DNA from: Aliisedimentitalea scapharcae
Lineage (GTDB): Bacteria > Pseudomonadota > Alphaproteobacteria > Rhodobacterales > Rhodobacteraceae
Assembly (NCBI RefSeq): GCF_045277565.1
Contig: NZ_CP123584.1
Span: forward strand, 2,666,001-2,730,000
Direction: 5' to 3'
Length of the DNA: 64,000 bases
Shown one piece after another: positions 43,658 to 51,523 of the stretch. The first letter of the stretch is position 1. Every line of letters starts with the position of its first letter. The translations under genes and the position numbers were made by a program. The notes under the pieces are model-generated. The model searched no databases and was not told the origin of the DNA. It saw only the letters and a program-made list of their open reading frames with translations.

Positions 43658-44476
43658 TCAGGTCGCGCCCGCATAGGTGGAGGTGCGCATTTGCACCGGA
43701 AAACTATTGTGAAGTGCTGCCTGCGCGCGCTTGATACCGGCCGCATAAGACAGCGGGCCGCGCGCGGGCAAGGTGTTCAGGTGGTCCGGGATTGTGTCCC
43801 AATCTATTGGTGCAATCATCGCGCGCCCGACCGAGGCCGCGTAATCGTGGTATTTCAGATGGGATTCTTCGCCCGGGTCGGCCCAGGTTGACGGGACCCC
43901 ATAGGCATCTGCCGTGATCAACCCATGCAGCGAGGACGCAAAGACATGATGGCAGCGCGCGATTTGTTGGCAGACTGTCGCCGCGTCCGCGCGCACGTCG
44001 ATCAAATCGACCTGATCATGGTCGTGCACCAAACGCGCAAAGATCGGATCATCCACCTGTTTGTGATGCGGCACCAATCCGATACGATCCGTCGGTTGCG
44101 GAGCCTCCCCCAAAGCCTCTGCAATCAACAGACCGGGATCGCCGAACTGATCGGTCTTCAACCCCAACAGCGCCGCCGTAATCGGGCCGCGTACCAGAGC
44201 CACATCAACATGTTCCAGAAAATCCTTGGGTGTGGGATGCAACACCCCGCTGCCCCAGATGACCGGGCGACCGGTACCGCCATTGGCGAATTTGCGGCGC
44301 ACGATCTGGATGATCGACCCCACCGCAACCAGGTCGGCCCCGCCGATACCGGAATGGACAACATCGCGGCCCGATGCATGCGCCACAACAATCTGGCTCA
44401 GGGCGTCGCCAAAATTGGCCACACCTTTCCACCAGAACAGCCGTAACGGCGTGTTATGTCCAGCCACCGCATCCAT
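43658..44476 (-). CDS. Polysaccharide pyruvyl transferase family protein
   Basis: A 272-residue protein with the family features WWKGVANFGDALSQ at the N terminus, a central GDPGLLIAEAL, and FASSLHGLITADAYGVPSTW, the conserved SxHGxI segment of pyruvyl transferases (CsaB/WcaK-like). Such enzymes add ketal pyruvate to surface sugars. Its position inside the suf operon, two bases after the YbjQ gene and 38 before sufC, is unexpected for a surface-polysaccharide enzyme. Confidence 0.82.
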   Translation of the reverse strand: MDAVAGHNTPLRLFWWKGVANFGDALSQIVVAHASGRDVVHSGIGGADLVAVGSIIQIVRRKFANGGTGRPVIWGSGVLHPTPKDFLEHVDVALVRGPITAALLGLKTDQFGDPGLLIAEALGEAPQPTDRIGLVPHHKQVDDPIFARLVHDHDQVDLIDVRADAATVCQQIARCHHVFASSLHGLITADAYGVPSTWADPGEESHLKYHDYAASVGRAMIAPIDWDTIPDHLNTLPARGPLSYAAGIKRAQAALHNSFPVQMRTSTYAGAT

Positions 44477-44478
44477 GA

Positions 44479-44793
44479 TCAGCCCAGAACCACCGCAGTT
44501 CCGCTGGCCGACACCATCAGCATCGACTGACCGACCACTTCGTAATCCAGATCTACTCCGACCACTGCATTCGCCCCCTTGGAACGGGCACGGTCCTCCA
44601 GTTCTGCCAACGCGGTTTCGCGGGCATCTTCGAGCTTGCTTTCATAGGCTCCGGACCGCCCACCAACGATATCAGTGATCGACGCAAATACGTCCCGCAC
44701 CACATTGGCCCCCATAATGGCTTCGCCCACGACGATGCCTTTGTACTCGGCAATCTGATAGCCTTCGACGGATGGGGTGGTTGTAATGATCAT
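44479..44793 (-). CDS. YbjQ/DUF74 family protein
   Basis: A 104-residue soluble protein. MIITTTPSVEGYQIAEYKGIVVGEAIMGANVVRD at the N terminus and the ARETALAELEDRARSKGANAVVGVDLDYE stretch are diagnostic of the YbjQ family, a pentameric fold sometimes called heavy-metal-binding. ATG 44793 is one base beyond the FkbM stop codon, with GGAGAACTGAC as ribosome binding site inside the upstream gene. Its biochemical role is unknown. Confidence 0.9.
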   Translation of the reverse strand: MIITTTPSVEGYQIAEYKGIVVGEAIMGANVVRDVFASITDIVGGRSGAYESKLEDARETALAELEDRARSKGANAVVGVDLDYEVVGQSMLMVSASGTAVVLG

Positions 44794-44794
44794 G

Positions 44795-45709
44795 TCAGTT
44801 CTCCGCAAACATCCAAGGAGGTAATTTGTCCAGAAATTGGCCAGGTGCCTGGGGATCCACAACTTCGCGGTCCACCAGCGCATCAAGACAGAAAACGGTC
44901 AGATCAAAGCTTCCAAAGACACAGGCCGACGCCATGGCCAGCTGTTTGATCTGTTCGTCGCTCCAATCGTCAATGGTTTCGGGATTGCGAATGTATACGG
45001 CGTCGCCATCTATCAATTGGTTCCGGAACACGGCGTTTTTCATCCGCTTGCGCTGTGAGTTTTGAACAACAGTGGATTTGGCGAAGACCAATTTATGCAA
45101 CACATAGCCTTGATCGTGCAGCTCGACATCCACAGGACCCCACAAGGGTTCTCCTTCATACATGCGATAGAACCGCACTTCGGGAATGACACTGACAGCT
45201 TGGGACATCTTTTGACGCCCGGATTGAAAAACATCCAACTCTCCGCCCTGGATATCAATTTTCAAAACATCCGGCTTGGGAAGCTCTTCATCACTGAGAT
45301 CATCCAGTGCAGTTAACGCAATCTCGATGCCGTCCACATCCCCCTTGTGCCACCCGGGTTTGCCCAGAAACGAGACGGACTCTTGCCGGATCGGATACAA
45401 GGACCCCAGCCCAGATTGCGGATGCGGATAGAATGTACCCTGGCCGGTCCGCCCGATAGCCCGTTGCAGATAGTGGGTGTTGGGCACCGGATCCTGGGTC
45501 AGGGCATCAAAGGCGGATTGCTCGGGCTCAAAGCCCCAGACCTCGCAGCCCCCGAGTTTCAGCAGACCGTCATAATCTGGTGTATTGATCGGATTTGCGC
45601 CAACGTCGGCAATCCGCAGTCTCCGCTGGGGAGACATGACCGATTGCAAAAACTCCACCCGGCGTGCCAGCATCTTCTGGCTACGGGGTTGCGGCGCTTC
45701 CCGGTTCAT
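44795..45709 (-). CDS. FkbM family methyltransferase
   Basis: A 304-residue SAM-dependent methyltransferase. The FkbM-type elements are LRIADVGANPINTPDYDGLL (motif I region), VWGFEPEQSAFDAL, and LKIDIQGGELDVFQSG, with the VLKIDIQGxE core that distinguishes the family. Such enzymes often O-methylate sugars or other surface-molecule groups. Next to a pyruvyl transferase gene it suggests a polysaccharide-modifying pair carried inside the Fe-S operon. Confidence 0.84.
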   Translation of the reverse strand: MNREAPQPRSQKMLARRVEFLQSVMSPQRRLRIADVGANPINTPDYDGLLKLGGCEVWGFEPEQSAFDALTQDPVPNTHYLQRAIGRTGQGTFYPHPQSGLGSLYPIRQESVSFLGKPGWHKGDVDGIEIALTALDDLSDEELPKPDVLKIDIQGGELDVFQSGRQKMSQAVSVIPEVRFYRMYEGEPLWGPVDVELHDQGYVLHKLVFAKSTVVQNSQRKRMKNAVFRNQLIDGDAVYIRNPETIDDWSDEQIKQLAMASACVFGSFDLTVFCLDALVDREVVDPQAPGQFLDKLPPWMFAEN

Positions 45710-45739
45710 GCGCTTGACCTCATGTTTTTGGCCATCCTG

Positions 45740-45949
45740 TCACCGCACTCGGCCGATCAGATTGACAACAATCCGCGACACAAGCCATCCAGCGATGGCC
45801 CCAATACCAATCCATAGAACCGGGTTATTGAACTCTTTTGGCGTCAGATTCACATAGACAACCCCCAGAACCCCACCAAGAACCGGCAGGGCAAAGGGCG
45901 CAAAAGAAACAATTTTCTGCGACAAGAGTTGTTTCGTGGTCTTGGCCAT
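45740..45949 (-). CDS. Small two-helix membrane protein
   Basis: A 69-residue protein with two hydrophobic helices (VSFAPFALPVLGGVLGVVYVN and VLWIGIGAIAGWLVSRIVV) and basic ends. It sits between sufB and the FkbM gene on the same strand with short gaps, so it is part of the operon. No family function is recognised. Confidence 0.7.
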   Translation of the reverse strand: MAKTTKQLLSQKIVSFAPFALPVLGGVLGVVYVNLTPKEFNNPVLWIGIGAIAGWLVSRIVVNLIGRVR

Positions 45950-46016
45950 GGGACTTTCTTTTCATTCTTGGTTCGCCCGGCCAACAGGGCCGGACGCATG
46001 GGTGGTCACGTCGGGG

Positions 46017-47540
46017 TCAGCCCACCGACCCTTCCAGAGAAATGGCAACCAACTGCTGGGCCTCCATGGCGAACTCCATCGGCAATGCCTGCAGCACTTC
46101 CTTGCAGAACCCATTCACAACCAGCGCGACGGCTTCTTCTTCGTCCATCCCGCGTGACCGGCAGTAGAACAGCTGGTCATCATCCACCTTGGATGTGGTC
46201 GCTTCGTGTTCAACCCGGGCCGAATTGTTCCTGACTTCGATGTAGGGCACTGTGTGGGCCCCGCATTTGTCGCCGATCAACAGGCTGTCACATTGGGTAT
46301 AGTTACGCCCGTTCTGCGCCTTGGGGTGCATGGATACCAGACCACGATAAGTGTTCTGGGCCTTGCCCGCGCTGATACCTTTGGAAACGATGCGCGATTT
46401 GGTGTTCTTGCCCAGATGCACCATTTTGGTGCCGGTATCGGCCTGCTGCATGTTGTTGGCGATGGCGATCGAATAGAATTCGCCCTGGCTGTCGTCGCCG
46501 CGCAGGATGCAGGACGGATATTTCCAGGTCACGGCGGATCCGGTTTCCACCTGGGTCCACATCACCTTGGACCGGTCGCCCCGGCAATCGGCGCGTTTGG
46601 TGACAAAGTTGTAAATCCCGCCCTTGCCGTTTTCATCGCCCGGATACCAGTTCTGGACAGTTGAATATTTCACCTCGGCGTCTTCTTCGATGATGATCTC
46701 GACAACAGCGGCGTGCAGCTGCGCAATGTCACGGGCGGGCGCGGTACAGCCTTCCAGATAAGAGACATAACTGCCCTTGTCCGCGATGATCAACGTGCGT
46801 TCGAATTGGCCGGTGTTTTCCGCATTGATGCGGAAATAGGTGCTCAGCTCCATCGGGCAACGCACGCCTGGCGGCACATAAACGAATGACCCGTCCGAGA
46901 ACACGGCCGTGTTCAACGTGGCATAATAATTGTCGCTGACCGGTACAACGGTGCCAAGGTATTTGCGCACCAGATCCGGGTATTCGCGGATTGCCTCGGA
47001 GATCGAACAGAAGATCACACCGGCCTTTTTCAATTCGGCCTGAAATGTGGTGCCGACAGAGACGGAATCAAACACCGCATCCACCGCGACCTTGCGCCCT
47101 TCGGCAGGTGCATTTTCTGCGCCTTCGACCCCGGCCAGGATCATCTGTTCCTTCAGCGGAATACCCAGCTTTTCATAGGTCGCCAACAATTTGGGATCGA
47201 CCTCGTCCAGAGACTTGGGTTTGACCTCCATGGATTTTGGGCGGGCATAGTAATACTGATCCTGGAAATCGATTTCCGGATAGTCGACCATCGCCCAGGT
47301 CGGCTCTTCTTTTTGCAGCCAGCGTTCATAGGCCGCCAGCCGCCATTCGGTCATCCATTCGGGTTCTTCGTTCTTTTCGGAAATCAGCTTGACGATATCC
47401 GGAGACAACCCCTTGGGGGCGTACTCCATCTCGATTTCGGTTTCCCAGCCGTATTTATAGGCTCCGCCAACTTCGCGCACGGCATCGACGGTATCCTGGT
47501 CAACGCCGTCTTTCACTTGTGTCTGGTCCAAAGCGGCCAT
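46017..47540 (-). CDS. sufB: Fe-S cluster assembly scaffold SufB
   Basis: A 507-residue scaffold subunit. Conserved segments include GTVVPVSDNYYATLNTAVFSDGS, VSYLEGCTAPARD and NWYPGDENGKGGIYNFVTKR. The C-terminal VEHEATTSKVDDDQLFYCRSRG carries the conserved Glu-His-Glu surface and the cysteine of the cluster site. ATG 47540 is chosen because GCAGGAGACGAAC precedes it; the frame could open at a GTG five codons upstream. sufB is separated from sufC and sufD by four unrelated genes. Confidence 0.96.
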   Translation of the reverse strand: MAALDQTQVKDGVDQDTVDAVREVGGAYKYGWETEIEMEYAPKGLSPDIVKLISEKNEEPEWMTEWRLAAYERWLQKEEPTWAMVDYPEIDFQDQYYYARPKSMEVKPKSLDEVDPKLLATYEKLGIPLKEQMILAGVEGAENAPAEGRKVAVDAVFDSVSVGTTFQAELKKAGVIFCSISEAIREYPDLVRKYLGTVVPVSDNYYATLNTAVFSDGSFVYVPPGVRCPMELSTYFRINAENTGQFERTLIIADKGSYVSYLEGCTAPARDIAQLHAAVVEIIIEEDAEVKYSTVQNWYPGDENGKGGIYNFVTKRADCRGDRSKVMWTQVETGSAVTWKYPSCILRGDDSQGEFYSIAIANNMQQADTGTKMVHLGKNTKSRIVSKGISAGKAQNTYRGLVSMHPKAQNGRNYTQCDSLLIGDKCGAHTVPYIEVRNNSARVEHEATTSKVDDDQLFYCRSRGMDEEEAVALVVNGFCKEVLQALPMEFAMEAQQLVAISLEGSVG

Positions 47541-47555
47541 GTTCGTCTCCTGCAC

Positions 47556-48599
47556 TCACGCCACGCGGGCGCGATGTTTCTTTTCCTTGGCGCGCCACGC
47601 ATCCGCAAAGCGCAGCACATCATCATTCGAAATACCCGGCCCCAGCGATACGCGGATCGCGCTTGAGGCCGTCGTCATGTCATATCCCATAGCAGTCAGC
47701 ACCGTGCTGGCCCGGACCTTGCCGCTGGAACAGGCGGATCCTGCGCTGATCGCAAATCCTGCCAGATCCATCTGCATCACCTGGGTTTCGCCCTTCCATC
47801 CCGGCGTGGCAAAGCACGAGGTGTTGGGGAGCCGTGGCTGATCTTTCCCGACAAAAATAGTCTGATCAGCGCCAGCCACAAGGGCATTCTCCATATTATC
47901 GCGGATCTGCGCCACTTCTTCCCAGACACCATTGGCCAGGTCCTGGGCGGCCGCCTCGGCCGCAGCGCCAAAGCCGGCGATCCCGATCAGGTTTTCTGTG
48001 CCAGAGCGGCGCCCCATTTCCTGTCCGCCACCGCGAATCTGTGCGGCAAGATCAGTGCCCCGTTTGATGACGACCGCACCAATTCCCTTGGGCCCACCCA
48101 ACTTGTGCGCAGAAATCAACGCCATCTCGGCACCCAACCAATTGAATGCCACAGGCAGCTTGCCAAAGGCTTGGGTTGCGTCCGTCACGGCCAACCCATT
48201 GGGCAGCGTCTGAATGATGCCGGTTTCCGAATTGGCCAGTTGCACCGTGGATTGGCTGGGAACAGACACCTCAACAGATCCGTTCGGTGAAACGGATAAA
48301 CTTTCATCAATCCATGCTCTTACAGCGTCATGTTCAACCTGGGATCCCTGCAGATTTCGCCCAGACAAGGCCAAAGATGCGCCTTCGGTTGACCCGGACA
48401 CAAACACCACATCCGCACCATCGGCCCCAAAAGCGGCCGCGATCTGCGCGCGGGCGCGTTCGATGACACCCTTGGCCTGACGCCCTTCGGCATGCACCGA
48501 AGATGGGTTGCCTACCACGTCCATGGCCGCATTCATTGCCGCGCGCGCCTCTGGGCGCAGCGGAGCCGTGGCGTTATGATCCAGGTAAACACGTTTCAT
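47556..48599 (-). CDS. iscS: Cysteine desulfurase, NifS/IscS-type
   Basis: A 347-residue group I desulfurase. The PLP lysine is in SAHKLGGPKGIG, the active-site cysteine lies in the flexible SAGSACSSGKV loop, and the N terminus is the usual VYLDHNATAPLRPEA. It is shorter than E. coli IscS (about 404). Its presence along with SufS in one operon is usual for Rhodobacteraceae, as far as I recall. It ends 15 bases upstream of the sufB start. Confidence 0.92.
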   Translation of the reverse strand: MKRVYLDHNATAPLRPEARAAMNAAMDVVGNPSSVHAEGRQAKGVIERARAQIAAAFGADGADVVFVSGSTEGASLALSGRNLQGSQVEHDAVRAWIDESLSVSPNGSVEVSVPSQSTVQLANSETGIIQTLPNGLAVTDATQAFGKLPVAFNWLGAEMALISAHKLGGPKGIGAVVIKRGTDLAAQIRGGGQEMGRRSGTENLIGIAGFGAAAEAAAQDLANGVWEEVAQIRDNMENALVAGADQTIFVGKDQPRLPNTSCFATPGWKGETQVMQMDLAGFAISAGSACSSGKVRASTVLTAMGYDMTTASSAIRVSLGPGISNDDVLRFADAWRAKEKKHRARVA

Positions 48600-48658
48600 G
48601 GATGCATCTTTTTCATCAGCCCAAAGTTACACGCATCAGCCAAAGTCAGTTGCGTCAT

Positions 48659-49117
48659 TTAATCATCCACCACCGAAAACAGGGTTGGCACGGCTGGACA
48701 GGGAACCAGATCATTCTTGATCACATCCGACAGGCGGGTCTGATGCAGAAACACATATACATGCGCGCTCAACCCTTCCCACAGACGGTTGGTCAACGAT
48801 TGCGCCCGGCTGCCAGACAAAGCTCCGGTCGCCCCCGCCCCCTTGTGCATCGCATCCACAGTTTCATCGACCGCCGATAGAATCTCGACAACCCGAATTT
48901 CGGATGGAGACCGCGCCAATCGGTACCCCCCACCGGGACCACGAACGGATTCAACCAATTCGGCCCGCCGAAGTTTGACAAACAACTGCTCAAGATAGGG
49001 CAGCGAAATGTCCTGCCGCCTGGAGATTTCGCCCAGTGCTACAAGATGATCCTGTGGCTGCAAGGCGATATCAGCCAGCGCCACCATGGCATAGCGACCT
49101 TTTGTCGACAGCTTCAT
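48659..49117 (-). CDS. iscR: Rrf2 family regulator IscR, lacking the cysteine triad
   Basis: A 152-residue winged-helix repressor, first gene of the operon. The DNA-binding half is canonical (STKGRYAMVALADIAL, LEQLFVKLRRAELVESVRGPGGGYRLAR). In E. coli IscR three cysteines ligate a 2Fe-2S cluster in the segment corresponding to residues about 90-106; here that stretch (MHKGAGATGALSGSRAQ) has none. The only cysteine is C140 near the C terminus. An unusual single-cysteine cluster has been described for a Rhodobacter IscR, so iron-sulfur sensing may still occur. An AAAGGAAA box precedes the ATG. Confidence 0.92.
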   Translation of the reverse strand: MKLSTKGRYAMVALADIALQPQDHLVALGEISRRQDISLPYLEQLFVKLRRAELVESVRGPGGGYRLARSPSEIRVVEILSAVDETVDAMHKGAGATGALSGSRAQSLTNRLWEGLSAHVYVFLHQTRLSDVIKNDLVPCPAVPTLFSVVDD

Positions 49118-49221
49118 CTTGTTTTCCTTTAGAACCCGGTATTTTGCGCGAAAACATTGACCTCACGCCCATCAGTGCGTATCTCACCCTGACGGGCCGA
49201 TATCAATCGGTAACGGCTCCA

Positions 49222-49238
49222 TTTAGAAACGTTCTAAG
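49222..49238. promoter_or_regulatory. Irr/ICE-type palindrome between iscR and the hydrolase gene
   Basis: TTTAGAA-ACG-TTCTAAG: the six-base arms TTAGAA and TTCTAA are exact reverse complements around a three-base centre. This fits the ICE consensus proposed for the haem-responsive regulator Irr of alphaproteobacteria (TTTAGAA, three bases, TTCTAAA). It lies about 105 bases upstream of iscR and 68 bases upstream of the divergent hydrolase start, so it may control the suf operon by iron supply. Confidence 0.75.
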
Positions 49239-49305
49239 GTGTCTTAGGGTATTCGTCAAGAATGTCCCGCACACCTCCCGAAAAAGAGACAGGACCCACC
49301 GCCCC

Positions 49306-49959
49306 ATGCCCGAGGTCATCTTTCCCGGACCCGAAGGCCGCCTTGAAGGCCGCTATCATCCGCAAAAAGAAAAAGACGCCCCCATTGCAATCGTGCTGCA
49401 CCCGCATCCGCAGTTCGGCGGAACGATGAACAACAAGGTCGTCTACAATCTGCATTATGCGTTTTACAACATGGGCTTTACCGTGTTGCGGTTCAATTTT
49501 CGCGGCGTGGGCCGCAGCCAGGGTGAATATGACCAGGGCATTGGTGAATTGTCCGACGCAGCGTCGGCGCTGGATTACCTCCAGTCGATGAACAGCAATT
49601 CCAAACATTGCTGGGTGGCCGGGTTTTCATTCGGAGCCTGGATCGGTATGCAACTGTTGATGCGCCGCCCTGAGATCACTGGCTTTATCAGCGTGTCACC
49701 CCCGGCCAACATGTACGACTTTTCGTTCCTGGCACCCTGCCCCAGCTCGGGTCTGATCATCAATGGTGCGGCCGATCGGGTGGCCCCGCCCGCCGATACC
49801 GTGTCGCTGGTCAACAAGCTGCATGAACAAAAGGGCATCACCATCACGCACCAGGAAATCGAAGCCGCCGACCACTTCTTTCAGGGAGATCACATGGATA
49901 CGATGGTGGGCAATGTGACGTCCTACGTCAAACAGCGCTTGACCGAAAACACCCGCTGA
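49306..49959 (+). CDS. Alpha/beta hydrolase
   Basis: A 217-residue serine hydrolase. The nucleophile elbow GFSFGAW lies near residues 104-110, the oxyanion segment LHPHPQFGGTMNNKVV near 30-45, and NFRGVGRSQGEYDQG near 65-79. The catalytic aspartate is probably in INGAADRVAP and the histidine in AADHFFQG. This compact form (COG2945 type) has no known physiological substrate. It is divergent from iscR and probably shares the regulatory region. It is followed after four bases by an 80-codon gene. Confidence 0.88.
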   Translation: MPEVIFPGPEGRLEGRYHPQKEKDAPIAIVLHPHPQFGGTMNNKVVYNLHYAFYNMGFTVLRFNFRGVGRSQGEYDQGIGELSDAASALDYLQSMNSNSKHCWVAGFSFGAWIGMQLLMRRPEITGFISVSPPANMYDFSFLAPCPSSGLIINGAADRVAPPADTVSLVNKLHEQKGITITHQEIEAADHFFQGDHMDTMVGNVTSYVKQRLTENTR

Positions 49960-49963
49960 TTCC

Positions 49964-50206
49964 ATGGGCACAATCGAAACGCTGGCCGCCAAACTGGCCG
50001 AAGACACCGTCAAGGTGATGGACGCCACCGGCGAAGATCGCCTGTATGTCGAAGTCGGCGACGTTCTGGCAGCCGCGTCTCAATCGCTCGAAGAGGCCTA
50101 TCTGACCGAAATTCGGGTTCGATTGGCCGAGCGCACCGCCCGGCGTTTCCTGAACAAGAAAATCGCCGCGGCCAAAGCATCCGTCGCCAACAAGGGACAG
50201 CCGTGA
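49964..50206 (+). CDS. Small helical protein of unknown function
   Basis: An 80-residue protein (MGTIETLAAKLAEDTVKVMDATG...), mostly helical by composition, ending RRFLNKKIAAAKASVANKGQP. It starts four bases after the hydrolase stop and overlaps the tandem-HD gene by four bases (GTGA), so it sits inside a coupled three-gene unit. I recognise no family. Confidence 0.7.
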   Translation: MGTIETLAAKLAEDTVKVMDATGEDRLYVEVGDVLAAASQSLEEAYLTEIRVRLAERTARRFLNKKIAAAKASVANKGQP

Positions 50207-51366
50207 CTGCGCGGCTGGACGCCCAGGTCGCTTTTTTGCTGGAATGCGACCGCCTGAAATCGGTGGACCGCGCCAATCTTCTGCTGGATGGATCTCGCAG
50301 GGAAAACTCGGCCGAACACAGCTGGCACCTGGCGCTTTACGCCCTGATCCTGGCCCCCTTTTCTGGCGATGCCGTTGATGCCCTGCGGGCCATGCGCATG
50401 TTGTTATTGCATGATCTGGTGGAAATCGACGTTGGGGATCACCCAATCCATCTGGACACGGATTGGAGCGCTGTTCAACAGGCAGAACAACAGGCGGCGG
50501 ATCGTCTCTTTGGGCTCTTGCCATCGGAACAGGGGGCCAACCTGCGGGCCCTGTGGCAGGAATTCGAGGATGACCGGACCGACACTGCCCGATTTGCAAA
50601 GACGCTGGACCGCTGCCAGCCCATCTTTCAAACGCTCTGCGCCGACTCTCCCCCCTCAGATCATGTCGCCATTGTACGTGACAATCTGACCAGCGGGCGC
50701 GCGGCAAATCTTTGTCAGGAATTCCCGGCCGCCCATGCCCATGCGTGTCGATTGCTCGGAACACACCCCTCCGGGGCCGCGGCACCGCGCGACGAACCAT
50801 TTGGCAGGCGACTGGACTTCCTCAACGAAGCGGATCAATTGAAACAGATCTACCGTGCTTCGCGGCTTGCGGATGGGTCGCGGCGTGAAAACTCGGGCGA
50901 ACACAGCTGGCACATCATGATCTATGCGTGGGTTTTGCAGGAATATGCCGCCCCCAATGTAAATCACGATCGCGTACTGCAAATGCTCCTGATTCACGAC
51001 ATTGTCGAAATCGACGCCGGGGATAACCCGATCCACGGACAGGTCGATCACGATGCGGTTGCGGCCCTTGAACAGGCCGCAGCGGATCGTCTGCTCGGGT
51101 TGCTGCCAGACGACCAGGAACAGCAACTGCGCGCGCTCTGGGATGAATTCGAAGCAGCGCAAACGGCGGATGCACAATTCGCCAAGGCCGTTGACCGGTT
51201 TCAGGTGCCCGTATTGAACCTGAACAACGGTGGCGGTACCTGGCGCGATTACAAGGTAACGCTGACGCAAATGGAACACCGTGTTGGTGTCCCAGTCATA
51301 CGCGGCGCGCCTGCGCTTTGGGAGTGGCTGTACCCGCAACTGGGTCCGGCCCTGGCCGATCTGTAA
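50203..51366 (+). CDS. Tandem HD-domain phosphohydrolase (YfbR-like duplication)
   Basis: A 387-residue protein made of two homologous HD domains. The first shows SRRENSAEHSWH (H39) and LLHDLVEIDVGD (H70, D71). The second repeats SRRENSGEHSWH (H234) and LIHDIVEIDAGDNPIH (H265, D266). Each half is about 190 residues, the size of a single YfbR-type 5'-nucleotidase or HD hydrolase, which normally dimerises. Both metal-binding sets look intact. Start is GTG 50203, coupled to the gene before. Substrates are likely nucleotides, by family. Confidence 0.85.
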   Translation: MTARLDAQVAFLLECDRLKSVDRANLLLDGSRRENSAEHSWHLALYALILAPFSGDAVDALRAMRMLLLHDLVEIDVGDHPIHLDTDWSAVQQAEQQAADRLFGLLPSEQGANLRALWQEFEDDRTDTARFAKTLDRCQPIFQTLCADSPPSDHVAIVRDNLTSGRAANLCQEFPAAHAHACRLLGTHPSGAAAPRDEPFGRRLDFLNEADQLKQIYRASRLADGSRRENSGEHSWHIMIYAWVLQEYAAPNVNHDRVLQMLLIHDIVEIDAGDNPIHGQVDHDAVAALEQAAADRLLGLLPDDQEQQLRALWDEFEAAQTADAQFAKAVDRFQVPVLNLNNGGGTWRDYKVTLTQMEHRVGVPVIRGAPALWEWLYPQLGPALADL

Positions 51367-51375
51367 CCCGACCCG

Positions 51376-51440
51376 GCTTCTTTCTGGTTAAAAATACCGC
51401 GGGGGAGACGCGCGTTTCGCGCGGCGGGGGCAGCGCCCCC
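51376..51440 (+). repeat. Dispersed intergenic repeat, family 2, copy 2
   Basis: GCTTCTTTCTGG, AAAATACC, GGGGGAGAC, then the inverted repeat GGGGGCAGCGCCCCC at its end. It matches copy 1 at 8750-8822 in plan and in most bases. It begins ten bases after the tandem-HD stop and could add a hairpin to transcription ending there. Confidence 0.75.
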
Positions 51441-51472
51441 ACCTCGACCTGACGCTATCCGACACTGAAACG

Positions 51473-51503
51473 AAAAAGGCCGGGCGAAACACCCGGCCTT
51501 TTG
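51473..51503. terminator. Bidirectional Rho-independent terminator
   Basis: An 11-bp stem AAAAGGCCGGG/CCCGGCCTTTT (51474-51484 with 51492-51502) with a seven-base loop. A- and T-runs on both sides let it work for the converging tandem-HD gene and the MtgA-like gene. Confidence 0.9.
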
Positions 51504-51523
51504 CAATCTGTTCCAGAACCGGA

